Notes under the pieces: model-generated
The model's input: only the letters and a program-made list of their open reading frames with translations
Told to the model about the DNA's origin: nothing
Databases searched by the model: none
Made by a program: the position numbers and the translations under genes
Shown: piece by piece, positions 1 to 9,066 of the stretch
Numbering within the stretch: position 1 is the stretch's first letter
Layout: each line of letters starts with the position of its first letter
NCBI RefSeq assembly: GCF_002844395.1
Contig: NZ_CP025197.1
Span: forward strand, 2,852,001-2,916,000
Length of the DNA: 64,000 bases
Reading direction: 5' to 3'
DNA from: Acetivibrio saccincola
Lineage (GTDB): Bacteria > Bacillota > Clostridia > Acetivibrionales > Acetivibrionaceae

Positions 1-1006
1 TATTACATATTTTTTCAGTAAGATAAGATGTCAGTATTATAACTTCTGTATTTTGATAATTTTTATAAATATCATTTATAAAATATTCAAAATCCTGAAC
101 TTTTTTTAATTTAAGTCTTGCAAGAATGCCTAAAAGCTCATTTACATGTTCCCACCCTACAGCCTCTTTGGTGTTTATAGGATTTTTTTCATTAAATATA
201 CTTCCATTTGTAGAAAAACTTAATGGCAAACTCTCTTTTAACGCTTTGTCAAATACAGTGGCAGCCACTTTTATACCAAATTCTATATATTCTTTATCTA
301 TAACTTCATCCGGTTCACTGTCACGGGACTGAATGTTTAAAACAACAGCAGTTTTTAAATTAGCCGTAAAATCATTCTTTTTTACCATAAGCCTATTCCT
401 GCTTGCCGTTGCCTTCCAATGAATACGGTTTAAAGCATCGCCTGGCATATATTCCCTAATCCCTGAAAACATAAAGGGGTCATCATTTATCCATCTTCTT
501 ACTATGGTATCCCCTATAATGCGGCTTGCCGGCCTAAAACACCGTTCAAGTACCACCGGTGCCGGATAAACCAACAGTTGAGCTTCAACATCTATAACAT
601 CAGAAGATTCAGAAAAGGAGCCTAAAAAATCCCCTCCCACAAGGGTTATTTTGTCAATTTTATAATACCCTCTTTTGAGGCATTTTACATTCCAGCGCCT
701 TGTAGTTTTTTGATAGCTTTTTAAAAAAAAGTTGCTTGTTACAAACCGGCTTTCCTGTGCTATAACAGCATCCTTTCCCGCAAAATCAAGCCATTTTGAA
801 GTATATATTTCAGCTTTTATCCATGAAATTGGTATGGGTTTTTTGTTATATATTATTTCTTCAAGAAAAATACTGTCCCCTTCAGTGGCTTTGTCTACAC
901 TAAAACTACAGGAATACTCAAGATTGTGAAATAGAAAGAAATTTAATAAAAAACCTTGAATATATACTGCAGCTAAGAATATTATAATCAAAGCAAGAAT
1001 TTCCAT
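1..1006 (-). CDS. DUF58 domain protein (partial, 3' end outside window)
   Basis: Reading the minus strand from an ATG at 1006, preceded by aaaaggag, gives an open frame of about 335 codons to the window edge with no stop. It begins MEILALIIIFLAAVYIQGF, one hydrophobic N-terminal segment, then a beta-rich stretch, and contains the DUF58 signature around residues 175-200 (REYMPGDALNRIHWKATASR). DUF58 proteins are usually 380-440 residues, so roughly 50-100 are missing. They are membrane-anchored, of poorly defined envelope or stress function, and regularly sit directly after a MoxR ATPase. Here the ATG lies 12 bases after the MoxR stop, so the two are very likely co-transcribed and probably act together. 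Biochemical role unknown. Confidence 0.88.
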   Translation of the reverse strand, partial: MEILALIIIFLAAVYIQGFLLNFFLFHNLEYSCSFSVDKATEGDSIFLEEIIYNKKPIPISWIKAEIYTSKWLDFAGKDAVIAQESRFVTSNFFLKSYQKTTRRWNVKCLKRGYYKIDKITLVGGDFLGSFSESSDVIDVEAQLLVYPAPVVLERCFRPASRIIGDTIVRRWINDDPFMFSGIREYMPGDALNRIHWKATASRNRLMVKKNDFTANLKTAVVLNIQSRDSEPDEVIDKEYIEFGIKVAATVFDKALKESLPLSFSTNGSIFNEKNPINTKEAVGWEHVNELLGILARLKLKKVQDFEYFINDIYKNYQNTEVIILTSYLTEKICN

Positions 1007-1018
1007 AGAATTCTCCTT

Positions 1019-1972
1019 TTAAAAATCTTCCAAAGGCACCTTTACCTTGTCTAAAATTTGTAATATGGCGGTTTCTGAAGCTTTTGTCTCTTCTTGCATT
1101 GCATACCCTCTGAGTATTATTCTATGTGCCAGTACAGGTACCGCCATGTATTTTACATCATCAGGGGTTACAAAGTCACGGCCCTTTAAGGCTGCATAAG
1201 CCTGGGAAGCTTTCATAAGTGCAATACAGCCCCTAGGGCTTACACCTAAAGTTATATTTTCAAAATTCCTTGTCTCTTCAACAATATCCACTATATAATC
1301 CTTTACTGTTGCACTTATTTTTATTTTGTCAATTGTGTTTTGAGCCTCCAATATTTCCTCCTTATTTGCTACACAGTCTATAGTTTCAAAAGGACTTCCC
1401 TCCTGAAACCTGTCCAGCATTTTTCTGCTCTCTTCGATTAAGGGATAACCTATTTTCAGTTTAACAAGAAAGCGGTCAAGCTGTGCCTCCGGTAGTGGAA
1501 AAGTCCCCTGTATCTCAACAGGGTTTTGAGTTGCAATAACCAAGAAAGGTTTAGAAAGACTTTTTGTTTCCCCGTCAATTGTAACTTGTTTCTCTTCCAT
1601 ACACTCTAATAAACTTGACTGTGTCCTTGGGGTGGCCCTGTTAATTTCATCTGCCAGCAAAATGTTTGTAAAAACAGGACCAGGTCTGAATTCAAATTCA
1701 CATTCCTTTTGGTTGTAGTAATTTATTCCGGTAATGTCAGAGGGCAGAAGGTCAGGGGTAAACTGAATCCTGCTAAAGCTACAGTCTATGGACTTTGCAA
1801 GGCATTTTGCCAGCATTGTCTTTCCTACCCCCGGGACATCTTCAAGTAAAACATGCCCTGAAGATAAAAGTGCTGTCAAAACAAGGTGGATAACATCTTC
1901 CTTCCCAACTATTACTTTAGAAATGTTTGCCTTTATTCTTTCGCATAATTCTTTTACATCTGAAACCTCCAC
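1019..1972 (-). CDS. MoxR-family AAA+ ATPase
   Basis: A 317-aa AAA_3 protein. Walker A is at about residues 44-52 (EDVPGVGKTML), Walker B at about 105-112 (NILLADEINRATPR), with sensor and lid regions in the C-terminal half (GVSPRGCIALMKASQAYA). MoxR proteins are thought to be chaperone-like ATPases that remodel or activate partners, often VWA-domain proteins, encoded with DUF58 and transglutaminase-like proteins; DUF58 follows directly here. The start is GTG at 1972, with aaggggg about 9 bases upstream; no in-frame ATG fits better. About 70 A+T-rich bases separate it from the preceding ABC permease gene, so it may have its own promoter. The target is not evident. Confidence 0.92.
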   Translation of the reverse strand: MEVSDVKELCERIKANISKVIVGKEDVIHLVLTALLSSGHVLLEDVPGVGKTMLAKCLAKSIDCSFSRIQFTPDLLPSDITGINYYNQKECEFEFRPGPVFTNILLADEINRATPRTQSSLLECMEEKQVTIDGETKSLSKPFLVIATQNPVEIQGTFPLPEAQLDRFLVKLKIGYPLIEESRKMLDRFQEGSPFETIDCVANKEEILEAQNTIDKIKISATVKDYIVDIVEETRNFENITLGVSPRGCIALMKASQAYAALKGRDFVTPDDVKYMAVPVLAHRIILRGYAMQEETKASETAILQILDKVKVPLEDF

Positions 1973-2045
1973 TTGCCCGCCCCCTTAGTTTTAGTTTATT
2001 ATTTTTTAAGCTTTATTGTATATTAGCTTTTTAGTTTATTGTATT

Positions 2046-3371
2046 TTAGTTTTTAAGTGTATCAATTATGGTTCTTAAATTTATCTTTTGTCCGCTGTAT
2101 AAAATGAGACCTTTGTAAATCTTTGCTGACAGTATAATTACACCAATGGAAAATAAAATCAATACTCCGGCTGAAATCAAACCATTTATAAGTCCCATTT
2201 TACCCAGAATCAAATCAATAGGTGCACTAAAGGGTGCTGTAAAGGGAATATACCTTGCCACTTCTAATATATTATCTTTCTCTTGAATGGTGGCAATGTA
2301 ACAAGTTAACCAGCTAACTACAACAGGAAGTTGAAATAAGTTTTGTATGGATGCCGCATCTTCTGACTTTGAAACCATAGAGCCTGCCAAGCCTGCCAGG
2401 AAACAAAAAAACAAAAATCCCACACAAAATATAATAAATGCTAATATAAGGGCTGGAATTGAAAATGCCATTTCACCCATACTTTCCCGGAGCATTTTAA
2501 TAATAGCTATTACAGAGTTTTGGTACTCAGGATAAACAGAGCGGGCTATTGCATTTCCTCCAAATACTCCTGTCAGCAGTGCAAAAAACCACACTAAAAC
2601 CTGTATTACAGCCGCAGAAGAAACAGCCAATACTTTTCCGGTAATTAAAGCGTATGGATGTACTTTTGTTATTAATGTTTCAACTAATTTTGATGTTTTC
2701 TCTGTAGAAACTTCCCTGCTTATTGTCAAGCCGTGCAATAACAGCATAAAGTATAAAAGAAGACTAAAAAGCATAGGTGCAAGTGTTTTAAGCAATACAA
2801 CCACAATACTTGTATCTTCCCCAACTTCACTGTATAAAGTCACAATTGGAGTCATGACCATAGCAAGCTCCTCCTGTGTTAAGCCCACCTGCATTATTTT
2901 GTTTGTGTTAAATGCACCAATCATCACCTCTAAAAGGGACTGGGCTTCTTTTTTAGATATACTCGATTCTTCAAGTAAAATCCCTTCCATTTCAAAAGCC
3001 TCATCTTTAGCTGTCACAACAACAAGTAAATTATTTTCAGGATTTTCCTCATATTTTTCTATAGCCTGCTGCTTTGAAAGGTTTGAAACATTTTCAAAAT
3101 TAATATGTTTAAACCTTATATCATCTACAGCCTGTAGATATGCTGAATAGTCAGTCTCTGTAAATCCGCTTTCATCAAGAACATACACCTTTTCAATGGA
3201 AGAAGGTTCAACATCTTTTTCGGGTTTTGCGGATAAAATATTTAGTAATACAGCTACTGCAAATATCCCAAAAGCAACTAAAACAGTTACCACCTTAAAA
3301 CCTTTTTTCTTAAAAACCTGCTGGAGGGTAAATTTGTAAACATCTGTCCACTTTCTAAACTTATTCTTCAT
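2046..3371 (-). CDS. ABC-2 type transporter permease (NatB/YhaP-like), second subunit
   Basis: A 441-aa membrane protein: an N-terminal cytoplasmic segment and TM helix (VVTVLVAFGIFAVAVLLNIL), a long extracytoplasmic domain to about residue 185, then about five more TM segments (for example MLFSLLLYFMLLLHG, ALILAFIIFCVGFLFFCFLAG). The motif EVSTEKTSKLVETLITKV after the second TM is characteristic of NatB/YhaP-type ABC-2 permeases. Its ATG overlaps the stop of the upstream permease (TAATG at 3371), implying translational coupling. With the neighbouring permease and ATPase it should form an exporter with a heterodimeric membrane part. NatAB exports sodium in Bacillus; whether this one moves Na+, a peptide or a drug cannot be read from the sequence. 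Confidence 0.88.
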   Translation of the reverse strand: MKNKFRKWTDVYKFTLQQVFKKKGFKVVTVLVAFGIFAVAVLLNILSAKPEKDVEPSSIEKVYVLDESGFTETDYSAYLQAVDDIRFKHINFENVSNLSKQQAIEKYEENPENNLLVVVTAKDEAFEMEGILLEESSISKKEAQSLLEVMIGAFNTNKIMQVGLTQEELAMVMTPIVTLYSEVGEDTSIVVVLLKTLAPMLFSLLLYFMLLLHGLTISREVSTEKTSKLVETLITKVHPYALITGKVLAVSSAAVIQVLVWFFALLTGVFGGNAIARSVYPEYQNSVIAIIKMLRESMGEMAFSIPALILAFIIFCVGFLFFCFLAGLAGSMVSKSEDAASIQNLFQLPVVVSWLTCYIATIQEKDNILEVARYIPFTAPFSAPIDLILGKMGLINGLISAGVLILFSIGVIILSAKIYKGLILYSGQKINLRTIIDTLKN

Positions 3372-4729
3372 TATATCTGTCCCTCCTTTGAATTTTTTGC
3401 CATCTTAAATAATTCTTTGATTTTTATTCTGTTTCCTGTGTGAAGTATCAATGTTTCATATACTTTAGCGGTAAAATTAAATAACAGTATTATAGAAATA
3501 ATCAATAGTATCACTGAAATTATGGTAATCAAAATGGAGCTTTTTCCAAGAAGTACCGCTCCCGGCAAAATAAACGGGGAGGATAAGGGAAATATCAGGG
3601 CAAAATATACAAAGGGATTATCCCCCATTCCCATAAGGGATCCGGCTGCCCCCATACCAATATAGGCTCCAATTAAACTTGCAATGGTAAAAAGTGATAA
3701 ACTCTCTCCCATCTCCTCTACCCTGCTTGCCGTAGAACCTGCCAATGCTGCCAGGGTAGAATAAAAAATAATTCCTAAAGCCATTATTATTAAACATATC
3801 AAAATGTTGTCAACTCCTAAATTGTTAACAATTTCAGGGTTAATATAGTTTTCAATGACATTGCCGTTTTGCTGACTCATGGCATTGCTTGTAATTTTAT
3901 TGGATACAAATGCCAGTACAATAATTGATATAAACTGTATCAGTACAGCAACAAGTGTAGCAAGGGTTTTTCCTACAACGATGGCTAAAGGTTTTACAGA
4001 TATTAAAAGCTGCTCAATTACCTTAGAAGACTTTTCCATTACAATTGAAGTGGCAATTTTTGAACTTGCCATAATAGTTATCATTAGTAAAGCAAATATT
4101 ACCCCGTACAAAAACCAATAATCATTATAAGATATGGATGTATCTTCCACAACAATTTCATTTCCTTCTGAATCTATTTCCTTACCCACTGTAGAAATTC
4201 TGCTTGTTACCTGTGATTTTACAACTTTAAGCTGAGCGTCTGAAATATCTGCATAATCAATAATTGCCCTTTCAAAGGATTCTTTTACGGCATTACCCAA
4301 AAGCTCTAATTCAGCATTTTTAACAATTCCACCCGTTGACTTTGTAAAATGCAGAATATATGTCCCTTCGTCTTTACTGATTTTAAGTGCCACAGAAGGT
4401 TCTTTTTCTGTTTCAATTTCCTCTAATACATCCTCATAGTTCCTGTCTTCAGGAATAAATTTTAAATCATTGACTACATTTTCAAGGTTGGATATTTTAT
4501 CAAAATCTATGTTTTTTATTTCAGTCTCATTAAATACGTGTACCGATTTTATTTTTATTAAACCCCCGTCTTCTGTATCCTTGTCTAATACATAATTCAT
4601 AACCGGAAAAATTAAAAGTGAAAATATAACAAAAATAATATAACCAATAATAAAAGCCTTGCTTTTTAACGTTTGCACTAATGTAAAATTAAAAACGTCT
4701 TTCCATCCTGATATATTACTCATCTTCAT
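3371..4729 (-). CDS. ABC-2 type transporter permease (NatB/YhaP-like), first subunit
   Basis: A permease of about 452 aa, paralogous to the next gene: N-terminal TM (AFIIGYIIFVIFSLLIFPVM), large extracytoplasmic domain, the NatB-type motif VMEKSSKVIEQLLISVKP, and about five C-terminal TM helices. The frame is open upstream to 4786, but that would overlap the ATPase gene by 71 bases. The ATG at 4729 is preceded by aaggtgggg at good spacing and overlaps the ATPase stop by only a few codons, so it is preferred (protein begins MKMSNISGWKDVF). The 3' end runs into the next permease through TAATG. Having two distinct permease subunits is typical of YhaP/NatB-like operons in Clostridia. Confidence 0.88.
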   Translation of the reverse strand: MKMSNISGWKDVFNFTLVQTLKSKAFIIGYIIFVIFSLLIFPVMNYVLDKDTEDGGLIKIKSVHVFNETEIKNIDFDKISNLENVVNDLKFIPEDRNYEDVLEEIETEKEPSVALKISKDEGTYILHFTKSTGGIVKNAELELLGNAVKESFERAIIDYADISDAQLKVVKSQVTSRISTVGKEIDSEGNEIVVEDTSISYNDYWFLYGVIFALLMITIMASSKIATSIVMEKSSKVIEQLLISVKPLAIVVGKTLATLVAVLIQFISIIVLAFVSNKITSNAMSQQNGNVIENYINPEIVNNLGVDNILICLIIMALGIIFYSTLAALAGSTASRVEEMGESLSLFTIASLIGAYIGMGAAGSLMGMGDNPFVYFALIFPLSSPFILPGAVLLGKSSILITIISVILLIISIILLFNFTAKVYETLILHTGNRIKIKELFKMAKNSKEGQI

Positions 4730-5657
4730 GAACATTCCCCACCTTTTCAACAAAAATTTCATGTAGTGAAGGTTCACGAAGTTCAAATTTCACTACCGGA
4801 ATTTTTTCTTCGATTAATTTAGACAACAAGGCCATAGCCTGTTCCTCATTTTGAACTTTTAAGTGATATTCACTTGGCGTTTTGTTTTGTATTTTAATTC
4901 CAAGCTGAGATATATGCTCATTAATATCTTTATCCGCCTTTATAAATAAATTTACCCTTCCATAGCCCTTCTTTATTTCGTTTAAATTTCCCTGAAGCAC
5001 CGTTTTGCCTCTGTCCAATATAACAATATCTGAACAAAATTCTTCAATGGTGGGCATTTGATGGCTAGACATTATAAGATATTTTTCTTTGGCTATTTCT
5101 TCCCTTATTATTTGTTTGAAAAGATCTGTGTTAACAGGGTCTAAACCGCTCAATGGTTCATCCAGTATTAAAAATTGAGGATCCGCAAGGAGTGCAGCCA
5201 TTAACTGTATTTTCTGCTGATTTCCCTTTGACAACTGCTCTGTGCGGTTGGATTTAGTATTTCTTCCCCTCCTTGTTTTTGGCGGGAAAACGTATTCTTC
5301 CACCAAAAGGCGTTCTGACCAATATTTAATTCTTTTTATTGCTTCTTTTTTTGGAACATTTCTTAGCTTTGCAAAGTACAATAACTGGTCTAAAAGTGAG
5401 TACTTCGGATATAGCCCCCTTTCCTCCGCCAGATAACCAACACTCATATTAATGGCATCAAAAGGTTTGCCATCCCATAAAACTTTACCGCTGTTGTAGC
5501 TAAGCATACCAAGTATAATACGGATTGTGGTTGTTTTTCCTGCCCCGTTTGTACCAAGTAAGGCAAAAACCCCCGGCTTATTCATTTCAAAACTGAGATT
5601 ATCTACTACTACTTTTTCACCGTATTTCTTTGTTAAATTTTGAACACTTAAAGCCAT
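4716..5657 (-). CDS. ABC transporter ATP-binding protein (NatA/YhaQ-like)
   Basis: A 313-aa ABC ATPase with Walker A at about residues 34-42 (GTNGAGKTTT), the signature LSKGNQQKIQ at about 144-153 and Walker B LILDEPLSGLDP at about 163-174, followed by the switch histidine (MSSHQMPTIEEF). The last 80 residues match the DUF4162 accessory domain seen in NatA/YhaQ-type ATPases of ABC-2 exporters (ending PSLHEIFVEKVG). Its ATG at 5657 follows gggagaaa. It is the first gene of a three-gene unit with the two permeases downstream and is expected to power export through them. The 244 bp upstream are very A+T-rich and I see no clear promoter there. Confidence 0.93.
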   Translation of the reverse strand: MALSVQNLTKKYGEKVVVDNLSFEMNKPGVFALLGTNGAGKTTTIRIILGMLSYNSGKVLWDGKPFDAINMSVGYLAEERGLYPKYSLLDQLLYFAKLRNVPKKEAIKRIKYWSERLLVEEYVFPPKTRRGRNTKSNRTEQLSKGNQQKIQLMAALLADPQFLILDEPLSGLDPVNTDLFKQIIREEIAKEKYLIMSSHQMPTIEEFCSDIVILDRGKTVLQGNLNEIKKGYGRVNLFIKADKDINEHISQLGIKIQNKTPSEYHLKVQNEEQAMALLSKLIEEKIPVVKFELREPSLHEIFVEKVGNVHEDE

Positions 5658-5901
5658 TTTCTCCCTCTCTTCCTGACTAAATTAGTAAAATTTATTTTTA
5701 TGATGTTTTAAGTTGTTTTAGTAAATTTTTTTTTAAGATAAATTAAAATCTTTAATATACAAATACAATTTTATTATATTTTAGGTTATAACAACTTTCA
5801 AGATAAACTTTCAATATGATTAAAATTTTTTATATTTATTCAGTTTAACATTAATGCTTATTTTATTTATCATAAGGTTTATTATTTTATAATTGTAGCA
5901 A

Positions 5902-6576
5902 TCATTCAAGTAATTTAAGCTTTTCCCTTAACTCAATTAGTTGTTTCTTATCCTCCTGAAATCTTTCGCTAATTTTTAAATCTAATTCATCTAATATATT
6001 ATTTAGAAATGCAAAAACAACTCCTTTAAATTCTTTTTTAGGTATAACCCCTACTCCTTTGGAATGAACAAATTCTATACTTTTATTCTCGTAAAAATTA
6101 TTGTTCCACGCTATTTCTATGTTTTCACCAACTCTTCTGAAGTAAACACTAGGGAGCCGTGAACCACCCCTATTAGGAAACCATGTATGCCTGAATATCC
6201 AAGTTCTTTTTGCATGATGCCATAAATAATTCTCATCTTCTTCATCAATATCAAAAGTATCGGCTTTTTGAATTAATTCTAAAGTATTTTCCCCTTTTAC
6301 CGGCAGAGGAAATGGATCATAACCTAATATATGATGCAAATTTTCACAAAACCACTCAATGACATAAAATAAATTCCATATGTACACATTAACGGTATCT
6401 CCTACTTTATATTGACATAAATTTTTACCGCTTACCCATAGGTCTAACCTCCCCCAGGATTGACCAATAACTCCTCTTTCATCATAAGGGTTTGGCATAA
6501 GGATATATTGAATTGCAAATTTATTAATATCTCCAATAACATATTTCATTTGTTTTTCTTCACTTTTTACTTCCAT
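5902..6576 (-). CDS. Hypothetical protein, unrecognised family
   Basis: A 224-aa soluble protein, preceded by gggggaaaaacc before ATG at 6576, so likely a real gene. There is no signal peptide or TM segment. The centre is rich in aromatic and basic residues: WHHAKRTWIFRHTWF at about 119-133, then GGSRLPSVYFRRVGENIEIAW at about 137-157. The last 40 residues are a charged, probably coiled helix (ISERFQEDKKQLIELREKL). I do not recognise the family. The block of a His/Arg-Trp patch followed by a beta strand pair (YFRRVG..IEIAW) looks conserved rather than random and could be a ligand or nucleic-acid pocket, but that is inference. It stands alone between the ABC exporter and an insertion sequence, with no operon partner. 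Confidence 0.7.
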   Translation of the reverse strand: MEVKSEEKQMKYVIGDINKFAIQYILMPNPYDERGVIGQSWGRLDLWVSGKNLCQYKVGDTVNVYIWNLFYVIEWFCENLHHILGYDPFPLPVKGENTLELIQKADTFDIDEEDENYLWHHAKRTWIFRHTWFPNRGGSRLPSVYFRRVGENIEIAWNNNFYENKSIEFVHSKGVGVIPKKEFKGVVFAFLNNILDELDLKISERFQEDKKQLIELREKLKLLE

Positions 6577-7069
6577 GGTTTTTCCCCCTTTTTAGCTTCT
6601 GTACCGCTATATATCAAAATATTTCTTATTAACTTTTTTAAAATTAGGGAAAATGCTTTTTAAACTCACAAAACAAAGTATTTCGGATTATTTGTTCCCA
6701 CTTTTTGTGTTAAATTTTGGTTTACAAATAATATAACATGTTAACACCTTATTGTAAAGTACCCTTGTATTGATGAAATGTTTAAATGTAAAGCTCAGGC
6801 AAATTTTCAAATAATGTTGCGTTAATGAATTTTTTGTTCATTGACATAATTAAATTTTCTAATTATAATTATAACCATGGTGAAAAATTATGTCTAAACA
6901 ATGGTCAATCAATTCTATTATAATCTAAAATCTTTCATTCAGATATATATTTTAAAAGGGTCTTTAATTTTTATCTAGGGGTTGTCAGTAAAACTAAATA
7001 TTAATCTAAGTATTTTAATGAAATTTTAAAAAAATATACAGCCATGTATGTCAGTGGTAAAATTTAATT
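6577..7069. other. Non-coding A+T-rich region upstream of the insertion sequence
   Basis: No convincing gene on either strand. The right part contains a GGGTCTTT motif at 6959-6966 resembling an ISL3 end, and the 11-mer acagccatgta at 7038-7048, which recurs just beyond the other end of the insertion sequence (8968-8978). It should include the promoter of the 224-aa protein on the minus strand, but I cannot place one confidently. Confidence 0.5.
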
Positions 7070-7096
7070 GGTTCTTTCCAGGGTTAATTGAATTAA
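7070..7096 (+). repeat. ISL3 left inverted repeat
   Basis: 27-bp imperfect inverted repeat; 21 of 27 positions match the reverse complement of 8924-8950. Its outer core GGTTCTTTCC is close to the GGnTCTTT start common to ISL3 ends. Confidence 0.75.
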
Positions 7097-7154
7097 ATGA
7101 CAATATATGATAAAATAAATGAAAATTAAACAAAAGAAAAGAGGATTATATTCC

Positions 7155-8936
7155 ATGGATGAATTTATTAAACAATTAGACCCAAACTTAGACTATATTA
7201 GTCATGAAATAAAAGATGGCAAATGCTATATAACAGTAACTTCCAATCGAAAAGAAGTAACATGCCCATTTTGTGGCTGGCCATCATCCAGAATACATTC
7301 CACATATAACAGAACCTTTCAGGACCTTCCAGTACAAGGTAATAAGGTATTTATTATTATACGTAACAGAAAATTTTTTTGTGATAATTCTGATTGTAAT
7401 CATACTACCTTTGCAGAAAGGTTTGATTTTATCTCCTATAAAGCGAAGAAAACCCGCCGTCTTGAGGATGAAATTGTGCGACTATCAATAAATTGCAGTT
7501 CCATTACAGCATCAAAAATACTAAAGGAAAATGTTGTGGATATTGGTAAAAGTACAGTTTGTAATCTTTTAAAAAAAAAAGAAACACCGGTAATTGATAA
7601 AAAGACTATAACAGCTGTTTGTATTGATGATTTTGCTATTAAAAAGCGTAGAAGCTATGGAACAATTATGGTAGACATTTTTACGCATCAAATACTTGAT
7701 ATGATTGACTCAAGGGATTATGAGACTGTTTGTGAGTGGTTAAAATCATATCCAAATCTTCGTATAATATCAAGAGATGGGTCTGTCACCTATAATAATG
7801 CAATTACAGGTGCACACCCGGAAGCTTTACAAATAAGTGACCGTTTTCATTTGCTAAAGAATTTGACTTCCTATGTAACAGAGTATCTAAAAAAGAGATT
7901 AAAACCGCAAGTTTCAATACAATCTGTCAGTCAGGAAATTAAAGAGGTAGAAACAATAAAACAGGCGAATGAGAACAGAAAACTCACATTGAAAGAAAAA
8001 TATGAAAAGATAAAACAACTTTCATTAGAAGGAAGATGTAAGACAGAAATTTGCCGAAGCTTAAATATGGATATACGAGCTTATGATAAATTAATAGCAA
8101 TGACCCCTGAAGAAAGGGAAAAGTTGTTCCAGACAAAAAATATGATCATACATGAAGAAAAAGTAAAGCAAAAAATGGAACGTATAAATGAGGTGCGGGA
8201 GTTAAAGAGAGTAGGTTTGAGTAATATAGAGATATCCAGACGTACCGGACTTGATAGAAAAACAGTTAGAAGATATCTTGATGAAAACTTTAATCCGGTT
8301 CATGCTTCCTATGGCAAAAAGAGAAATGGGAAACTGACACCATATATAAAAACGATTGACGAATACCTTGAGAGAGGAATGATGGGTTCATATATTGTGG
8401 AAAAGATACGTGAAATGGGATATGATGGTTCGTCATCAACTGTGCGGCATTATATGACAGACTGGAAGAAACGGAGAAAAAAATATTACGATAGAAGTAG
8501 AGAAGATGGGACAAAAACAGAAATAATAAAAAGAGAAAATATATTTAAGCTATTGTACCACCCAATAGAAAAAGTAAAAATAATCAGTGAGAAACAATTT
8601 GAAATGATATGCAAAGAATATCCGTTTTTTGAAAAAATATATAAAATAACATGGGAATTTAAGGATATGCTAACTAATAAAAATATTGAAGCCTTCGATA
8701 AATGGATAGAGCGGGCTAAAAATCTAAACATACCGGAAATAAACAGTTTTATGAATGGAGTTGAACGAGATATGGAGGCTGTAAGAAATGCGATAAAATA
8801 TGAATATAGTAATGGGTTTGTAGAAGGGTGTATTAATAAACTAAAGGTAATAAAACAAATTATGTATGGCCGTTGTAGTTTTGAAACATTAAAAACCAAA
8901 ATTCTCCAGCTTGAAAAAATGAGGTTGTTCAACTAA
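7155..8936 (+). CDS. ISL3-family transposase (long form)
   Basis: A transposase of about 593 aa. An N-terminal zinc-binding module (CPFCGW..., then CDNSDCNH about 40 residues later) binds the element ends. A DDE nuclease core follows: IDDFAIKKRRSYGTIMVDI at about 162-180 carries the first Asp, IISRDGSVTYNNAI at about 214-227 the second, and the closing Glu is probably in NGFVEGCINKLKVIKQ near residue 567. Between the second Asp and the Glu is a long helical insertion containing two HTH-like stretches (EICRSLNMDIRAYDKL; NIEISRRTGLDRKTVRRYL), typical of the longer ISL3 members. ATG at 7155 has gagg 10 bases upstream; an ATG 12 codons earlier has no ribosome site. The gene appears intact and potentially active. 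Confidence 0.9.
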   Translation: MDEFIKQLDPNLDYISHEIKDGKCYITVTSNRKEVTCPFCGWPSSRIHSTYNRTFQDLPVQGNKVFIIIRNRKFFCDNSDCNHTTFAERFDFISYKAKKTRRLEDEIVRLSINCSSITASKILKENVVDIGKSTVCNLLKKKETPVIDKKTITAVCIDDFAIKKRRSYGTIMVDIFTHQILDMIDSRDYETVCEWLKSYPNLRIISRDGSVTYNNAITGAHPEALQISDRFHLLKNLTSYVTEYLKKRLKPQVSIQSVSQEIKEVETIKQANENRKLTLKEKYEKIKQLSLEGRCKTEICRSLNMDIRAYDKLIAMTPEEREKLFQTKNMIIHEEKVKQKMERINEVRELKRVGLSNIEISRRTGLDRKTVRRYLDENFNPVHASYGKKRNGKLTPYIKTIDEYLERGMMGSYIVEKIREMGYDGSSSTVRHYMTDWKKRRKKYYDRSREDGTKTEIIKRENIFKLLYHPIEKVKIISEKQFEMICKEYPFFEKIYKITWEFKDMLTNKNIEAFDKWIERAKNLNIPEINSFMNGVERDMEAVRNAIKYEYSNGFVEGCINKLKVIKQIMYGRCSFETLKTKILQLEKMRLFN

Positions 8937-8950
8937 CTATGGAAAGACCC
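8924..8950 (-). repeat. ISL3 right inverted repeat
   Basis: Reverse complement begins GGGTCTTTCCATAG and pairs with the left end at 7070-7096. It includes the last codons and stop of the transposase gene. Confidence 0.75.
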
Positions 8951-9066
8951 AATTATTATTGACAACAACAGCCATGTAAAACACTTTTAAACTACAACAT
9001 AGCAAACTGCCATAAAAAATTCAGTAAAAATCTAAAAAAACTATCCAGTATAGGAGGAGCCGCCTT

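Larger units (their letters stand above)
7070..8950 (+). mobile_element. ISL3-family insertion sequence
   Basis: A 1881-bp unit bounded by imperfect inverted repeats. The left end, from 7070, reads GGTTCTTTCCA; the right end, read inward from 8950, GGGTCTTTCCA. About 21 of the first 27 positions agree, and the outward match continues for five bases (taatt). It contains a single ISL3-type transposase gene whose stop codon lies inside the right repeat, the usual compact arrangement. ISL3 elements generally make an 8-bp target duplication; the flanks atttaatt and aattatta do not match, so the insertion is old, rearranged, or the exact ends are off by a few bases. Confidence 0.82.

Noticed and set aside
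3879-4121. Plus-strand ORFs inside the ABC permease genes
   Set aside because: Antisense to membrane proteins with clear family motifs, without ribosome sites.
6959-6966. GGGTCTTT as the left end of the insertion sequence
   Set aside because: It matches the right end over 8 bases only, whereas 7070-7096 matches over about 21 of 27 and sits close to the transposase start.
7062-8958. An 8-bp target duplication around the ISL3 element
   Set aside because: The adjoining octamers atttaatt and aattatta differ, apart from a shared aatt that is trivial in A+T-rich DNA.
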